From Streptomyces sp. AM 2-1-1 (GTDB taxonomy: Bacteria > Actinomycetota > Actinomycetes > Streptomycetales > Streptomycetaceae): 64,000 bases of DNA. The notes below the pieces were generated by a model. The model had not been told where the DNA came from, made no database searches, and saw only the letters and a program-made list of their open reading frames with translations. The position numbers and the translations under genes were made by a program. The stretch covers positions 868,001-932,000 of the forward strand of contig NZ_CP119147.1 of assembly GCF_029167645.1 (NCBI RefSeq), written 5' to 3'. Position 1 is the first letter of the stretch. Every line of letters begins with the position of its first letter. Of this stretch, positions 44,876-53,030 are shown piece after piece.

Positions 44876-45973
44876 ATGCGCTGGGACCACCTGGCCGAGA
44901 ACGCCGACGAGAACGGCACGTCGCGGGCGACCGGAACCGCCCGAGCCCGCGCGGGCGGACCACCCGCCGCCGGCGCGCTCTTCGCCGCGGAGGCGGTGAC
45001 GACCCGCACCTTCGACACCCCCGAGTTCCGCGGCATGACCTTCCACGAGATCCGCGCCCGCTCGCTCGTGAACCGGGTGCCCGGGGCCTCCCGGATGCCG
45101 TTCGAGTGGACGCTCAACCCGTACCGGGGGTGCAGTCACGCCTGCGTGTACTGCTTTGCCCGCAAGACGCACAGCTATCTGGACCTGGACACCGGCACCG
45201 GATTCGACTCGCAGATCGTCGTCAAGGTCAACGCGGTGGAGCTGCTCCGGCGCGAACTCGCCTCACCCCGCTGGCGCGGGGACCACCTCGCGATGGGGAC
45301 GAACGTCGACTGCTACCAGCGCGCGGAAGGCCGCTACCGGCTGATGCCGGGGATCATCGGCGCACTGCGCGACCACGCCAACCCGTTCTCCATCCTCACC
45401 AAGGGCACGCTGATCCTGCGCGATCTCGAGCTGCTGCGGCAGGCCGCCGCGGTGACCGAGGTCGGCGTCTCCGTCTCGGTGGGGTTCGTCGACCGCGAGC
45501 TGTGGCGCACCGTCGAACCCGGCACCCCCGCTCCCGAACGCCGGCTCGACGCCGTGCGGACCCTGACCGACGCGGGCATCGGGTGCGCGGTCCTGATGGC
45601 CCCGGTCATCCCGTTCCTCGGCGACCGCCCCGACCAGCTGCGGGCCACGGTCCGGGCGATCGCGGAGGCCGGTGCCACCTCCGTCACCCCGCTCGTGCTG
45701 CACCTGCGGCCGGGCGCCCGCGAGTGGTTCATGGAGTGGCTGGGCCACCACCACCCGCACCTCGTCGCCCGGTACGAGCGGATGTACGCGGGCGGTTCGT
45801 ACGCCCCGACCTGGTACCAGCGGCGGATCACGCGTCAGGTGCACGAGATCGCCGCCGAGTTCGGCATCGGCCCGTCCGGCTTCGGCGCCGACCGGCGGAT
45901 CGCCCCGCGCGGGCCGCGGGGCGACGGTACGACCGGGGCCGCCGCGGACCCCGTCCAGCTCACGCTCCTGTGA
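44876..45973 (+). CDS. Rv2578c-type radical SAM protein
   Basis: The product is 365 residues. The radical SAM cluster motif is NPYRGCSHACVYCFARKTH (CxxxCxxC, about residues 80-98); FEWTLNPYRGC, TNVDCYQRAEGRYRLM and NPFSILTKGTLILRDL are signatures of the family that includes mycobacterial Rv2578c and relatives of spore photoproduct lyase. ATG 44876 has GAGGAGG; an upstream ATG inside the SOS box was rejected. The LexA box just upstream predicts induction by DNA damage, in line with my recollection that Rv2578c belongs to the mycobacterial damage response. The enzymatic reaction is unknown; DNA photoproduct or base repair is possible. Confidence 0.9.
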   Translation: MRWDHLAENADENGTSRATGTARARAGGPPAAGALFAAEAVTTRTFDTPEFRGMTFHEIRARSLVNRVPGASRMPFEWTLNPYRGCSHACVYCFARKTHSYLDLDTGTGFDSQIVVKVNAVELLRRELASPRWRGDHLAMGTNVDCYQRAEGRYRLMPGIIGALRDHANPFSILTKGTLILRDLELLRQAAAVTEVGVSVSVGFVDRELWRTVEPGTPAPERRLDAVRTLTDAGIGCAVLMAPVIPFLGDRPDQLRATVRAIAEAGATSVTPLVLHLRPGAREWFMEWLGHHHPHLVARYERMYAGGSYAPTWYQRRITRQVHEIAAEFGIGPSGFGADRRIAPRGPRGDGTTGAAADPVQLTLL

Positions 45974-46162
45974 GGCGCGCTCGCGCGGACGCGTCCGTCG
46001 GAGCGAGTCCCGCGCGGGGCGGCCCCGCACCGGGGTGACGCCGACCGGCCGCCCGTACGGGTCAACTCCGCCCGCCGGCGGTCGGTCTCCCGCCGATCGC
46101 GGGGAGCATCCGGCCGAGGCTGCGCCCCGAGCAGTCGCGATCCCTCGCCCCCGGGAGACCGT

Positions 46163-47755
46163 ATGACGACAGCACGTGCAGGAATTCTGGTCGCCGCGAG
46201 CGCGGTGGTCGCCGGTCTGGTGACCGGCGTGCCGGCTCCGGCGACCGCCGACACCGGCCCCGCCCCGCTGCGGTGGACCGCCTGCGCCACCGAGGCCCGG
46301 CCGACGCTCCAGTGCGCCTCGGTCCGGGCCCCGCTCGACCACTCCCGACCGGGGGGACGCCAGGTCACGCTCGCGCTGACCCGCGTCCCGCACACCGCGA
46401 AGACCTTCCAGGGTCCGCTGCTGGTCAACCCGGGCGGGCCCGGCGGCAGCGGGCTGAACCTGGCCGGTTTCGTCTCGACCGCGCTGCCCGCGAAGGTCGC
46501 CGCCGAGTACGACGTGATCGGCTTCGACCCCCGGGGGGTCGGCAGGAGCACGCCGAGGCTCGACTGCGCCCCGGGGTACTTCGCGCCGGTGCGCCCGGGT
46601 TCGGTGCCGGCGTCCCTCACCGCCGAGCGGGCGCTCCGCTACCGGGCCGCCGCGTTCGCGGGGGCCTGCGGCGACGCGTACGCCGACCTGCTGCCGTACA
46701 TGGACACCGTGAGCGCGGCCCACGACCTGGACGTGATCCGCGAAGCCCTCGGCGCCCGCCGGATCAACTACCTCGGCTACTCCTACGGCACCTACCTCGG
46801 CGCGGTCTACGCCCAGCTCCACCCCGACCGGGTGCGGCGGTTCGTGCTCGATTCCGTCGTGGACCCCGACGGCGTCTGGTACGAGGACAACATCGCCCAG
46901 GACTACGCGTTCGACGCCCGCCACAAGGCGTTCGCCGCCTGGGTGGCGAGGAACGACGCGACGTACCGCCTCGGCAGCGACCCCGACGCCGTCGAGGCGG
47001 CCTGGTACCGGATGCGGGAGGCGGTCGCCGGGAAGCCGGCCGGCGGCAAGGTCGGGCCCGGCGAACTGGAGGACACCTTCCTGCCCGGGGGCTACTACAA
47101 CGGCTACTGGCCCCACCTCGCCGAGGCGTTCGCCTCGTACGTGAACGACGGCGACGAGAAGGCGCTCCTCGCCGCCTACGAACGGTTCGGGGAGGCCGGC
47201 GACGACAGCAACGGCTACTCCGTCTACACGGCGGTCCAGTGCCGCGACGCCGGCTGGCCCCGCGACTGGAGCACCTGGCGCGCGGACGCGCGGGCGGTGC
47301 ACGCGAAGGCGCCCTTCATCGCCTGGAACAACACCTGGTACAACGCGCCGTGCGCCTCCTGGCCGGTGGAACCGCTCTCCCCCGTCCGCATCTCCAACGA
47401 CGCGGTGCCACCGGTGCTCCTCTTCCAGGCGACCGAGGACGCGGCCACCCCGTACGAGGGAGGGCTGAGCATGCACCGCAAGCTCAAGGGCTCGCGCCTC
47501 GTCGTCGAGCAGGGCGGCGGGAACCACGGCATCACGCTGAGCGGCAACACCTGTCTCGACACCCACCTGTCCCGGTACCTCGCGACCGGGACGGTCCCGC
47601 CCCGGGCCGGCGGCGGGGGCGCGGACGCGGTCTGCACGGCACGGCCCGACCCCGAGCCGCTCCCCGCCGGGAAGGCGCTGCGCGCGACGGACAGCGGGAC
47701 CACCTCCGGCAACGGCGGCGGCACCCTGCACGGGCTGCTCGGCTTCCGGGGCTGA
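46163..47755 (+). CDS. secreted alpha/beta hydrolase, tripeptidyl aminopeptidase (S33) type
   Basis: The product is 530 residues with a signal peptide (to about residue 30). Catalytic triad: nucleophile INYLGYSYGTYLG (Ser about 212), Asp in FQATEDAATPYEGG and His in GGGNHGITL; oxyanion region VNPGGPGGSG (about 92-101) and FDPRGVGRS. The C-terminal TAP-like domain holds two Cys (CLDTHLSRYL, AVCTARP). This matches the SlpD/SlpE and Tap peptidases of Streptomyces that take tripeptides off extracellular proteins. ATG 46163 has GGGAG. It ends at a strong hairpin (47834). Confidence 0.9.
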   Translation: MTTARAGILVAASAVVAGLVTGVPAPATADTGPAPLRWTACATEARPTLQCASVRAPLDHSRPGGRQVTLALTRVPHTAKTFQGPLLVNPGGPGGSGLNLAGFVSTALPAKVAAEYDVIGFDPRGVGRSTPRLDCAPGYFAPVRPGSVPASLTAERALRYRAAAFAGACGDAYADLLPYMDTVSAAHDLDVIREALGARRINYLGYSYGTYLGAVYAQLHPDRVRRFVLDSVVDPDGVWYEDNIAQDYAFDARHKAFAAWVARNDATYRLGSDPDAVEAAWYRMREAVAGKPAGGKVGPGELEDTFLPGGYYNGYWPHLAEAFASYVNDGDEKALLAAYERFGEAGDDSNGYSVYTAVQCRDAGWPRDWSTWRADARAVHAKAPFIAWNNTWYNAPCASWPVEPLSPVRISNDAVPPVLLFQATEDAATPYEGGLSMHRKLKGSRLVVEQGGGNHGITLSGNTCLDTHLSRYLATGTVPPRAGGGGADAVCTARPDPEPLPAGKALRATDSGTTSGNGGGTLHGLLGFRG

Positions 47756-47833
47756 CCCGGCGGCGCGGAGGCGGCGGTACGGCGCGGCGCGCTGCCGCGT
47801 ACCCGGTTCCGGCGGCGGTCGTCCCGCCGCCGG

Positions 47834-47861
47834 CGCCCCACCGGGGCTCCCCGGTGGGGCG
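47834..47861 (+). terminator. terminator hairpin after the tripeptidyl peptidase gene
   Basis: Two perfect 13-base arms (47834-47846 and 47849-47861) with a two-base centre follow the stop by 78 nt. It lies just before the GNAT start. Confidence 0.65.
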
Positions 47862-47879
47862 TGTCCGAGGATGACCTCC

Positions 47880-48476
47880 ATGACGACAGGACACACCTCA
47901 CCGCCCTCCCCGGGTACGTGGCTGCGCGAGATGACGGACGGGGACTGCGGGGCCGTCGCGGCGATCCGGGTGCGCGGCTGGCAGTCCGCGTACCGGGGAC
48001 TGATGCCGCAGGCGCACCTGGACGCGATGGACGTCGGGCGGGAGACGGAACTGCGGCGCGAGCGGCTCGCGGAGGGCGGCGCGGTGAACCTGGTGGCGGT
48101 GGCCGGGCCGCCGGGGGCGCCCGGTACGCCGGGGCAGGAGGTGGTCGGCTGGGCGGTGTACGGCGCCTACCGCGAGGACGACGGGCGGCGGACCCGGGGC
48201 GGGGAGCTGTACGCGATCTACGTGCTGCCCGGTCGCACGGGAGCCGGGACCGGCGGTTCTCTGCTCGCGGAGGTCATGGCGAGGGCGGCGGCGGACGGGT
48301 TCCCGACACTGGCGCTCTGGGTGCTGCGCGAGAACACCGGGGCACGCCGCTTCTACGAGCGCGCGGGATTCCTTCCGGACGGCGCCGCGGAGGACTTCGA
48401 CGCCGGCGGGCTGATGGTGTCCGAGGTCCGGTACGTGGCGGCGCTCACGCCGCCCCCGACGCCCCCAGGCGGCTGA
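47880..48476 (+). CDS. GNAT family N-acetyltransferase
   Basis: The product is 198 residues. GNAT motifs: RVRGWQSAYRGLMP near the N-terminus, the acetyl-CoA loop ELYAIYVLPGRTGAGTGGSLL (about residues 108-127), and LWVLRENTGARRFYERAGFLP (motif B). The ATG at 47880 has GAGG nine bases upstream, better than the ATG at 47871 which directly abuts it. The 3' end overlaps the convergent HEAT-repeat gene by 32 bp. The acceptor is unknown. Confidence 0.88.
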   Translation: MTTGHTSPPSPGTWLREMTDGDCGAVAAIRVRGWQSAYRGLMPQAHLDAMDVGRETELRRERLAEGGAVNLVAVAGPPGAPGTPGQEVVGWAVYGAYREDDGRRTRGGELYAIYVLPGRTGAGTGGSLLAEVMARAAADGFPTLALWVLRENTGARRFYERAGFLPDGAAEDFDAGGLMVSEVRYVAALTPPPTPPGG

Positions 48477-49110
48477 GGGCGTCGTCGGCGGCGGCGCGGA
48501 GCCCGGCGTACCGCAGCGCCGACTCCAGGACGGGCCGCGCCCGCGCGTCGCCGAGCTGCCCGAGCCCGTCCACGCAGGCCGAGGCGACCGGCCGGTGCGG
48601 CTCCCCCGGTACGAGCAGCCGCTCCAGGGTGGCGATGAGGGCCGGAGTGGATTCGGGGGCGCGGAGCGCGGTCAGCAGCCGCACCGGGTACAGGGCGTAC
48701 GCGGTGCGCAGGGGGTTGGTGGCGAGGGCGGCGGCCGCGCGGGGCGTGCGCGGGTCGCGCAGCTCGGCGAGCGCGCGGACGGCGGCGGCGCAGCGCGCGG
48801 GGTCGCGGTGGTTGAGCAGCAGTACGAGGGGCTCGAAGGCCCGGCGGTCCCCTGCGCGGCCGAGGCGGTGGGCGGCGAGTTCGCGGGCCCAGAGGGGGCG
48901 GCCGGGTTCGACCAGTGCCCGGGCGAGCTCCTCGGGGTCGGCGGTGGCGGCGAGCCGGACGTACTCCCGCTCCCCGGCCGGCCCGGCTTCGCCCCGCAAC
49001 CGCCGCGCGAGCGGTCCCGGCACCGCGACGAGCGCTCCCCGCCCGGCGGCGAGCGGTCCCTCCGCGTCGGTGTTTCCCTCCGCGCCGCGTGGTCCGGGCT
49101 CCTCGTCCAT
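48445..49110 (-). CDS. HEAT-repeat domain protein
   Basis: The product is 221 residues, soluble. From about residue 60 it consists of four to five alpha-helical HEAT/PBS-lyase-type repeats, for example LGRAGDRRAFEPLVLLLNH, ALAELRDPRTPRAAAALA and GLGQLGDARARPVLESALR. Such proteins are scaffolds; no catalytic residues are visible. ATG 49110 was chosen because it precedes the folded part; the frame upstream is low-complexity. It overlaps the convergent GNAT gene at its 3' end. Confidence 0.82.
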   Translation of the reverse strand: MDEEPGPRGAEGNTDAEGPLAAGRGALVAVPGPLARRLRGEAGPAGEREYVRLAATADPEELARALVEPGRPLWARELAAHRLGRAGDRRAFEPLVLLLNHRDPARCAAAVRALAELRDPRTPRAAAALATNPLRTAYALYPVRLLTALRAPESTPALIATLERLLVPGEPHRPVASACVDGLGQLGDARARPVLESALRYAGLRAAADDALSRLGASGAA

Positions 49111-49497
49111 GACGCTCAGCGTAGCCGCGGGCACGCTCCGTGCGCGGAGTGCGGGCGTTCGCACATCTGGCCAAGTGTGGTCCAGCGCACAAGGGTTGCG
49201 GGCTGGCGCGCTCGTTACTCGCCGGTTACTCTCATGTGAGCGGGATGAACTCCCGCACAGCTCCGGTGGCCTGGTGACGCAGCCACCCGGAGTGCTCGTC
49301 GGTTCGGCGGCTTCGTGCGACGCGAAAGCCACCGTGGGACGCGACCCGGGACAGGGTCCGTCCCCCTTCCGGGCCGGGACCTGTGTCCCGCGGCCCGGCC
49401 CCGCACCTCGACACGCCTTCCGCACGCGCGCGTTCCTCGTTCCGTTCCCCCGCGCGCCGTGCTCCCTCACAGTCGTCACTCACCCTGGAGTCCCGTG
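49111..49497. other. intergenic region upstream of the dehydrogenase, with a direct repeat
   Basis: About 390 bp between divergent genes. GTTACTC occurs twice (49214-49220 and 49225-49231), 11 bp apart, on the same face of the helix; it might bind the TetR protein encoded downstream. No gene was seen. Confidence 0.4.
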
Positions 49498-51279
49498 ATG
49501 GACACCCCCTTCTCCACCATCGCCGTCGTCGGCCTCGGCACCATGGGCACCGGCATCGCCGAGGTCCTGGCCCGCGCCGGCCGCGAGGTCATCGGCATCG
49601 ACATCGACGAGGCGGCGGGCCGCCGTGCGGTCGCCTCCCTGGAGGCGTCCACCGCCCGCGCCGTGCGGCGGGAGCGCCTCACCGAGCAGGAGCGCGCCGA
49701 CGTCCTCACCCGTTTCCGTACCGCCTGCGACCTGTCGGCCGCCGCCGACGCCGAACTGGTCATCGAGGTGGTGCCGGAGTCGTACGAGATCAAGCAGCAG
49801 GTGTTCCGGGAACTGGACGCGGTCGTGGCGCCGGGCACGATCCTGGCGACGGGTACCAATGCCCTGTCCGTGACCCGGCTGGCCGCCGAGTCGCGGCGTC
49901 CGGAGCGGGTGCTCGGGCTCCACTTCTTCAATCCCGCCCCGGTGATGAAGCTGGTGGAGGTGGTCTCCTCGGTGCTGACCGCCCCGCCCGCGGTGGAGGC
50001 CGTGACCCGGCTGGCGCGTGAACTCGGCAAGGAGCCGGTCGCGGTCGGCGACCGCCCGGGGTTCGTGGCGGACGGTCTGCTCTTCGGCTACCTCAACCAG
50101 GCCGCCGCGATGTACGAGGCGAACTACGCCTCCCGCGAGGACATCGACGCCGCGATGCGGCTCGGCTGCGGACTGCCGATGGGGCCGCTGGCGCTCCTCG
50201 ACCTGATCGGCATCGACACCGCGCGTACGGTGCTGGAGGCCATGTACGCGGCCTCGCACGACCGTCTGCACGCCCCCGCGCCGGTGCTGGGCCAGCTCAG
50301 CGAGGCGGGGCTGACCGGCCGGAAGGCGGGCCGCGGCTTCTACTCGTACGCGGCGCCCGGCAGTCAGGACGTCGTCCCGGACGCGCTCACCCCCGGCGAG
50401 GGCGCGGCGGCCGTGGCCGGGCGCCCGGTGAGCCGGGTGGGCGTGGCGGGTTCGGGCACGATGGCGTCCGGCATCGCCGAGGTCTTCGCCAAGGCCGGGT
50501 ACGCGGTGGTGCTCGCCGCCCGGTCCCAGGAGAAGGCGGACACCGCCAAGGGCCGGATCGCCACCTCCCTCGGCCGCTCGGTCGCCAAGGGGCGGCTCAC
50601 CGCCGAGGCCCGGGAGGAGACGCTCGCCCGGATCACTCCGGCCGGCTCGCTGGACGCGTTCGGCGAGGTGGACCTCGCCGTGGAGGCGGTCGCCGAGGAC
50701 CTGCTGGTCAAGCAGCAGCTCTTCGCGACCCTGGACAAGGTCTGCAAGCCGGGCGCGGTGCTCGCCACCACGACCTCCTCACTGCCGGTCGTCTCCGTCG
50801 CACGCGCGACCGCCCGTCCCCAGGACGTGGTGGGGATGCACTTCTTCAACCCGGCACCCGCGATGAAGCTCGTCGAGGTGGTGCGCACGGTGCTCACCGC
50901 CGACGACGTGCACGCCACGGTGCGGGAGGTGTGCGTGAAGGTGCGCAAGCACCCGGTGGACTGCGGGGACCGGGCCGGGTTCATCGTGAACGCGCTGCTC
51001 TTCCCCTACCTCAACAACGCGATCAAGATGGTCGAGGAGCACTACGCGACGCTCGACGACATCGACGCGGCGATGAAACTCGGGGGCGGCTACCCGATGG
51101 GCCCGTTCGAGCTGCTGGACGTGGTGGGGCTGGACGTCTCCCTCGCCATCGAGAAGGTGCTGCACCAGGAGTTCCGCGACCCGGGGCTGGCTCCGGCCCC
51201 GCTGCTGGAGCACCTGGTGGCGGCGGGATGCCTGGGCCGCAAGACGGGGCGCGGCTTCCGCGAACATGCCCGGCGCTGA
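49498..51279 (+). CDS. 3-hydroxyacyl-CoA dehydrogenase, tandem-duplicated (3-hydroxybutyryl-CoA dehydrogenase type)
   Basis: The product is 593 residues, two complete dehydrogenase modules in one chain. Module 1 (about 1-290): NAD motif VVGLGTMGTGIAEVLARAG and LHFFNPAPVMKLVEVV (catalytic His and Glu). Module 2 (about 305-593): VAGSGTMASGIAEVFAKAG and MHFFNPAPAMKLVEVV. Both keep the NAD motif and catalytic pair, so both may be active. It interconverts acetoacetyl-CoA and 3-hydroxybutyryl-CoA, the step before crotonyl-CoA; with ccr and meaA at 57-60 kb this fits the ethylmalonyl-CoA pathway. ATG 49498 follows GGAG. A TetR gene follows 91 nt downstream. Confidence 0.92.
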   Translation: MDTPFSTIAVVGLGTMGTGIAEVLARAGREVIGIDIDEAAGRRAVASLEASTARAVRRERLTEQERADVLTRFRTACDLSAAADAELVIEVVPESYEIKQQVFRELDAVVAPGTILATGTNALSVTRLAAESRRPERVLGLHFFNPAPVMKLVEVVSSVLTAPPAVEAVTRLARELGKEPVAVGDRPGFVADGLLFGYLNQAAAMYEANYASREDIDAAMRLGCGLPMGPLALLDLIGIDTARTVLEAMYAASHDRLHAPAPVLGQLSEAGLTGRKAGRGFYSYAAPGSQDVVPDALTPGEGAAAVAGRPVSRVGVAGSGTMASGIAEVFAKAGYAVVLAARSQEKADTAKGRIATSLGRSVAKGRLTAEAREETLARITPAGSLDAFGEVDLAVEAVAEDLLVKQQLFATLDKVCKPGAVLATTTSSLPVVSVARATARPQDVVGMHFFNPAPAMKLVEVVRTVLTADDVHATVREVCVKVRKHPVDCGDRAGFIVNALLFPYLNNAIKMVEEHYATLDDIDAAMKLGGGYPMGPFELLDVVGLDVSLAIEKVLHQEFRDPGLAPAPLLEHLVAAGCLGRKTGRGFREHARR

Positions 51280-51370
51280 TCCCGGTGCCTGCTGGGGCGG
51301 GTTGCTCGGGCCTCCGGGCGGCCCGCCCCCTCGGACGCACCCGGCCGCCCCGATGCAGTACGTTCACACC

Positions 51371-52195
51371 ATGTCCCAGCCCGCCAGGTCACCCCGTGCC
51401 ACCGCCGCCTCCGACGCCCCGGAGAGCACGGCCGTCACCCGCGCCGCCGCCCAACGGCTGAAGATGCGCCGCGAGTTGGCTGCCGCGGCGATGGAGCTCT
51501 TCGCGACCAAGGGGTACGAGGGCACGACCGTGGACGAGATCGCGGGCGCCGCGGGCGTGGCCCGGCGGACCTTCTTCCGGCACTTCCGGTCCAAGGAGGA
51601 GGCGATCTTCCCGGACCACGACGACACCCTGGTCCGGGCCGAGGCGGTGCTGAACGCGGCTCCTGCCCACGAGCACCCGCTCGACACGGTGTGCCGGGGC
51701 ATCAAAGAGGTCATGACGATGTACGCGGCCAAGCCCGCGGTCTCGGTGGCCCGCTACAAGCTCACCCGCGAAGTGCCGGCGCTCCGCGAGGCCGAGATCG
51801 CCTCGGTGGCCCGCTACGAGCGACTCTTCACGCGCTATCTGCTGGGCCACTTCGACGAGCGGGACAGCCATGTGGGCAACGACGATCCGCTGCTCGCCGA
51901 GGTCGCCGCGTCGGCGGTGGTGACCGCCCACAACCACGTGTTGCGGCGCTGGCTGCGGGCGGACGGCCAGGGCGACGTGGAGGCGCAGCTCGACCACGCC
52001 TTCGCCATCGTCCGGGAGACCTTCGGCACCGGTATCGGCGCGGGCCGGACCGCCGGCGCGGAGCCGGCCAAGCCCCCCGCGGCGCCCGCCGCGTCGGTGG
52101 CCTCGGACGGGGAGGTACTGGTCGCGGTGGCGCGGACGGACGCCCCGCTGGACGAGGTCATGCGGACGATCCAGCAGGCGCTGAAGGAGCGCTGA
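51371..52195 (+). CDS. TetR family transcriptional regulator
   Basis: The product is 274 residues. The DNA-binding domain (RRELAAAAMELFATKGYEGT, TVDEIAGAAGVARRTFFRHF, about residues 36-80) is followed by a helical ligand domain and an Ala/Pro linker leading to a short extra tail (VLVAVARTDAPLDEVMRTIQ). ATG 51371 was chosen; an in-frame ATG at 51353 is possible and neither has a strong ribosome site. It lies just after the dehydrogenase gene and is the natural candidate regulator for acetyl-CoA assimilation genes here (inference). Confidence 0.9.
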   Translation: MSQPARSPRATAASDAPESTAVTRAAAQRLKMRRELAAAAMELFATKGYEGTTVDEIAGAAGVARRTFFRHFRSKEEAIFPDHDDTLVRAEAVLNAAPAHEHPLDTVCRGIKEVMTMYAAKPAVSVARYKLTREVPALREAEIASVARYERLFTRYLLGHFDERDSHVGNDDPLLAEVAASAVVTAHNHVLRRWLRADGQGDVEAQLDHAFAIVRETFGTGIGAGRTAGAEPAKPPAAPAASVASDGEVLVAVARTDAPLDEVMRTIQQALKER

Positions 52196-52226
52196 GCAGG
52201 CGCGGCCGCCGCCCGGCCGCCGGGCG

Positions 52227-53030
52227 TCAGCCAAGGACGAGCAGTACGGCCAGCGCGAGGAGCAGCGAGTCGATCCGGTCCAGCAGACCGCCGGAGCCCG
52301 GTAGCCACCGCCCGGCGTCCTTGACCTGCGCGCCTCTCTTGATCATGGACTCGAGGAGGTCCCCCGCCGGGCCTCCGACCGCCACCGCGACCGCCATCGG
52401 CGGGGTGAACGCGGACAGTGCGGCGAGCGCGCCCAGGCCCGCCGCGGCCCCGGCCAGGGTCCCGCTCCACCGTTTGGCCGGTGACAGGGGCGACAGCCGC
52501 GGCCCGCCCAGACGCCGGCCGGCGAAGTACGCCACGATGTCGGCGACCGAGACCGCCACGAAGAGCGCGAGTGCGCTCGCTCCGAGCGGAACCAGCGCCG
52601 CCAGGACGCCGAGCCAGGCGAGACCGAGCAGGCCGGCGCCGAGCCGGCGCGGGCCGTGGTCGGCGTCGCCGGCCAGGAGCGGCGCCGAAGCGACCGCGAG
52701 CGCGCCGATCGCCATCGCCCGGGCCTCCTGACCGGGGGCCAGCAGAGCGGTCAGCACCACCCCGGTCACCGCCGCGGTGAGCACCGCCCGGTCCACGCGG
52801 TTCATCCGCATCAGCCCGCCGAACTCCGCCACCGCGATCACGCCGACCACGAGGGCGACGGCCGCGGCGCCCGGGCGCCCCCACCAGAACGCGCCGGTGA
52901 CCAGCGGCACTCCGACCGCCCAGGCGCACCACCGGACCATCAGTTCGCGGCGCCGGGAAGCCGCCACCGCGACACCGCCCGCCACCAGGGCCCCACCGAG
53001 GCCGGGCGCCAGCGAAGCTGCCGTGATCAC
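52227..53030 (-). CDS. phosphatidate cytidylyltransferase-like membrane protein (CdsA family)
   Basis: The product is 267 residues with about seven to eight membrane segments. The C-terminal CTP-transferase signature is SMIKRGAQVKDAGRWLP followed by GSGGLLDRIDS (about residues 222-250), matching the CdsA pattern KR-x4-KD … P-G-H-G-G-x2-DR-x-D except that the conserved His is Ser. CdsA makes CDP-diacylglycerol from CTP and phosphatidate. The GTG at 53030 overlaps the stop of the upstream acyltransferase-aminotransferase gene (GTGA), so the pair is translationally coupled. It is probably a dedicated paralogue rather than the housekeeping enzyme, activating an unusual alcohol phosphate or lipid with CTP (inference). 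Confidence 0.82.
   Translation of the reverse strand: MITAASLAPGLGGALVAGGVAVAASRRRELMVRWCAWAVGVPLVTGAFWWGRPGAAAVALVVGVIAVAEFGGLMRMNRVDRAVLTAAVTGVVLTALLAPGQEARAMAIGALAVASAPLLAGDADHGPRRLGAGLLGLAWLGVLAALVPLGASALALFVAVSVADIVAYFAGRRLGGPRLSPLSPAKRWSGTLAGAAAGLGALAALSAFTPPMAVAVAVGGPAGDLLESMIKRGAQVKDAGRWLPGSGGLLDRIDSLLLALAVLLVLG

Noticed and set aside
45263..47896. Open frame of 877 codons on the minus strand
   Set aside because: It runs antisense through two well-supported genes (radical SAM and tripeptidyl peptidase) and has shadow composition.
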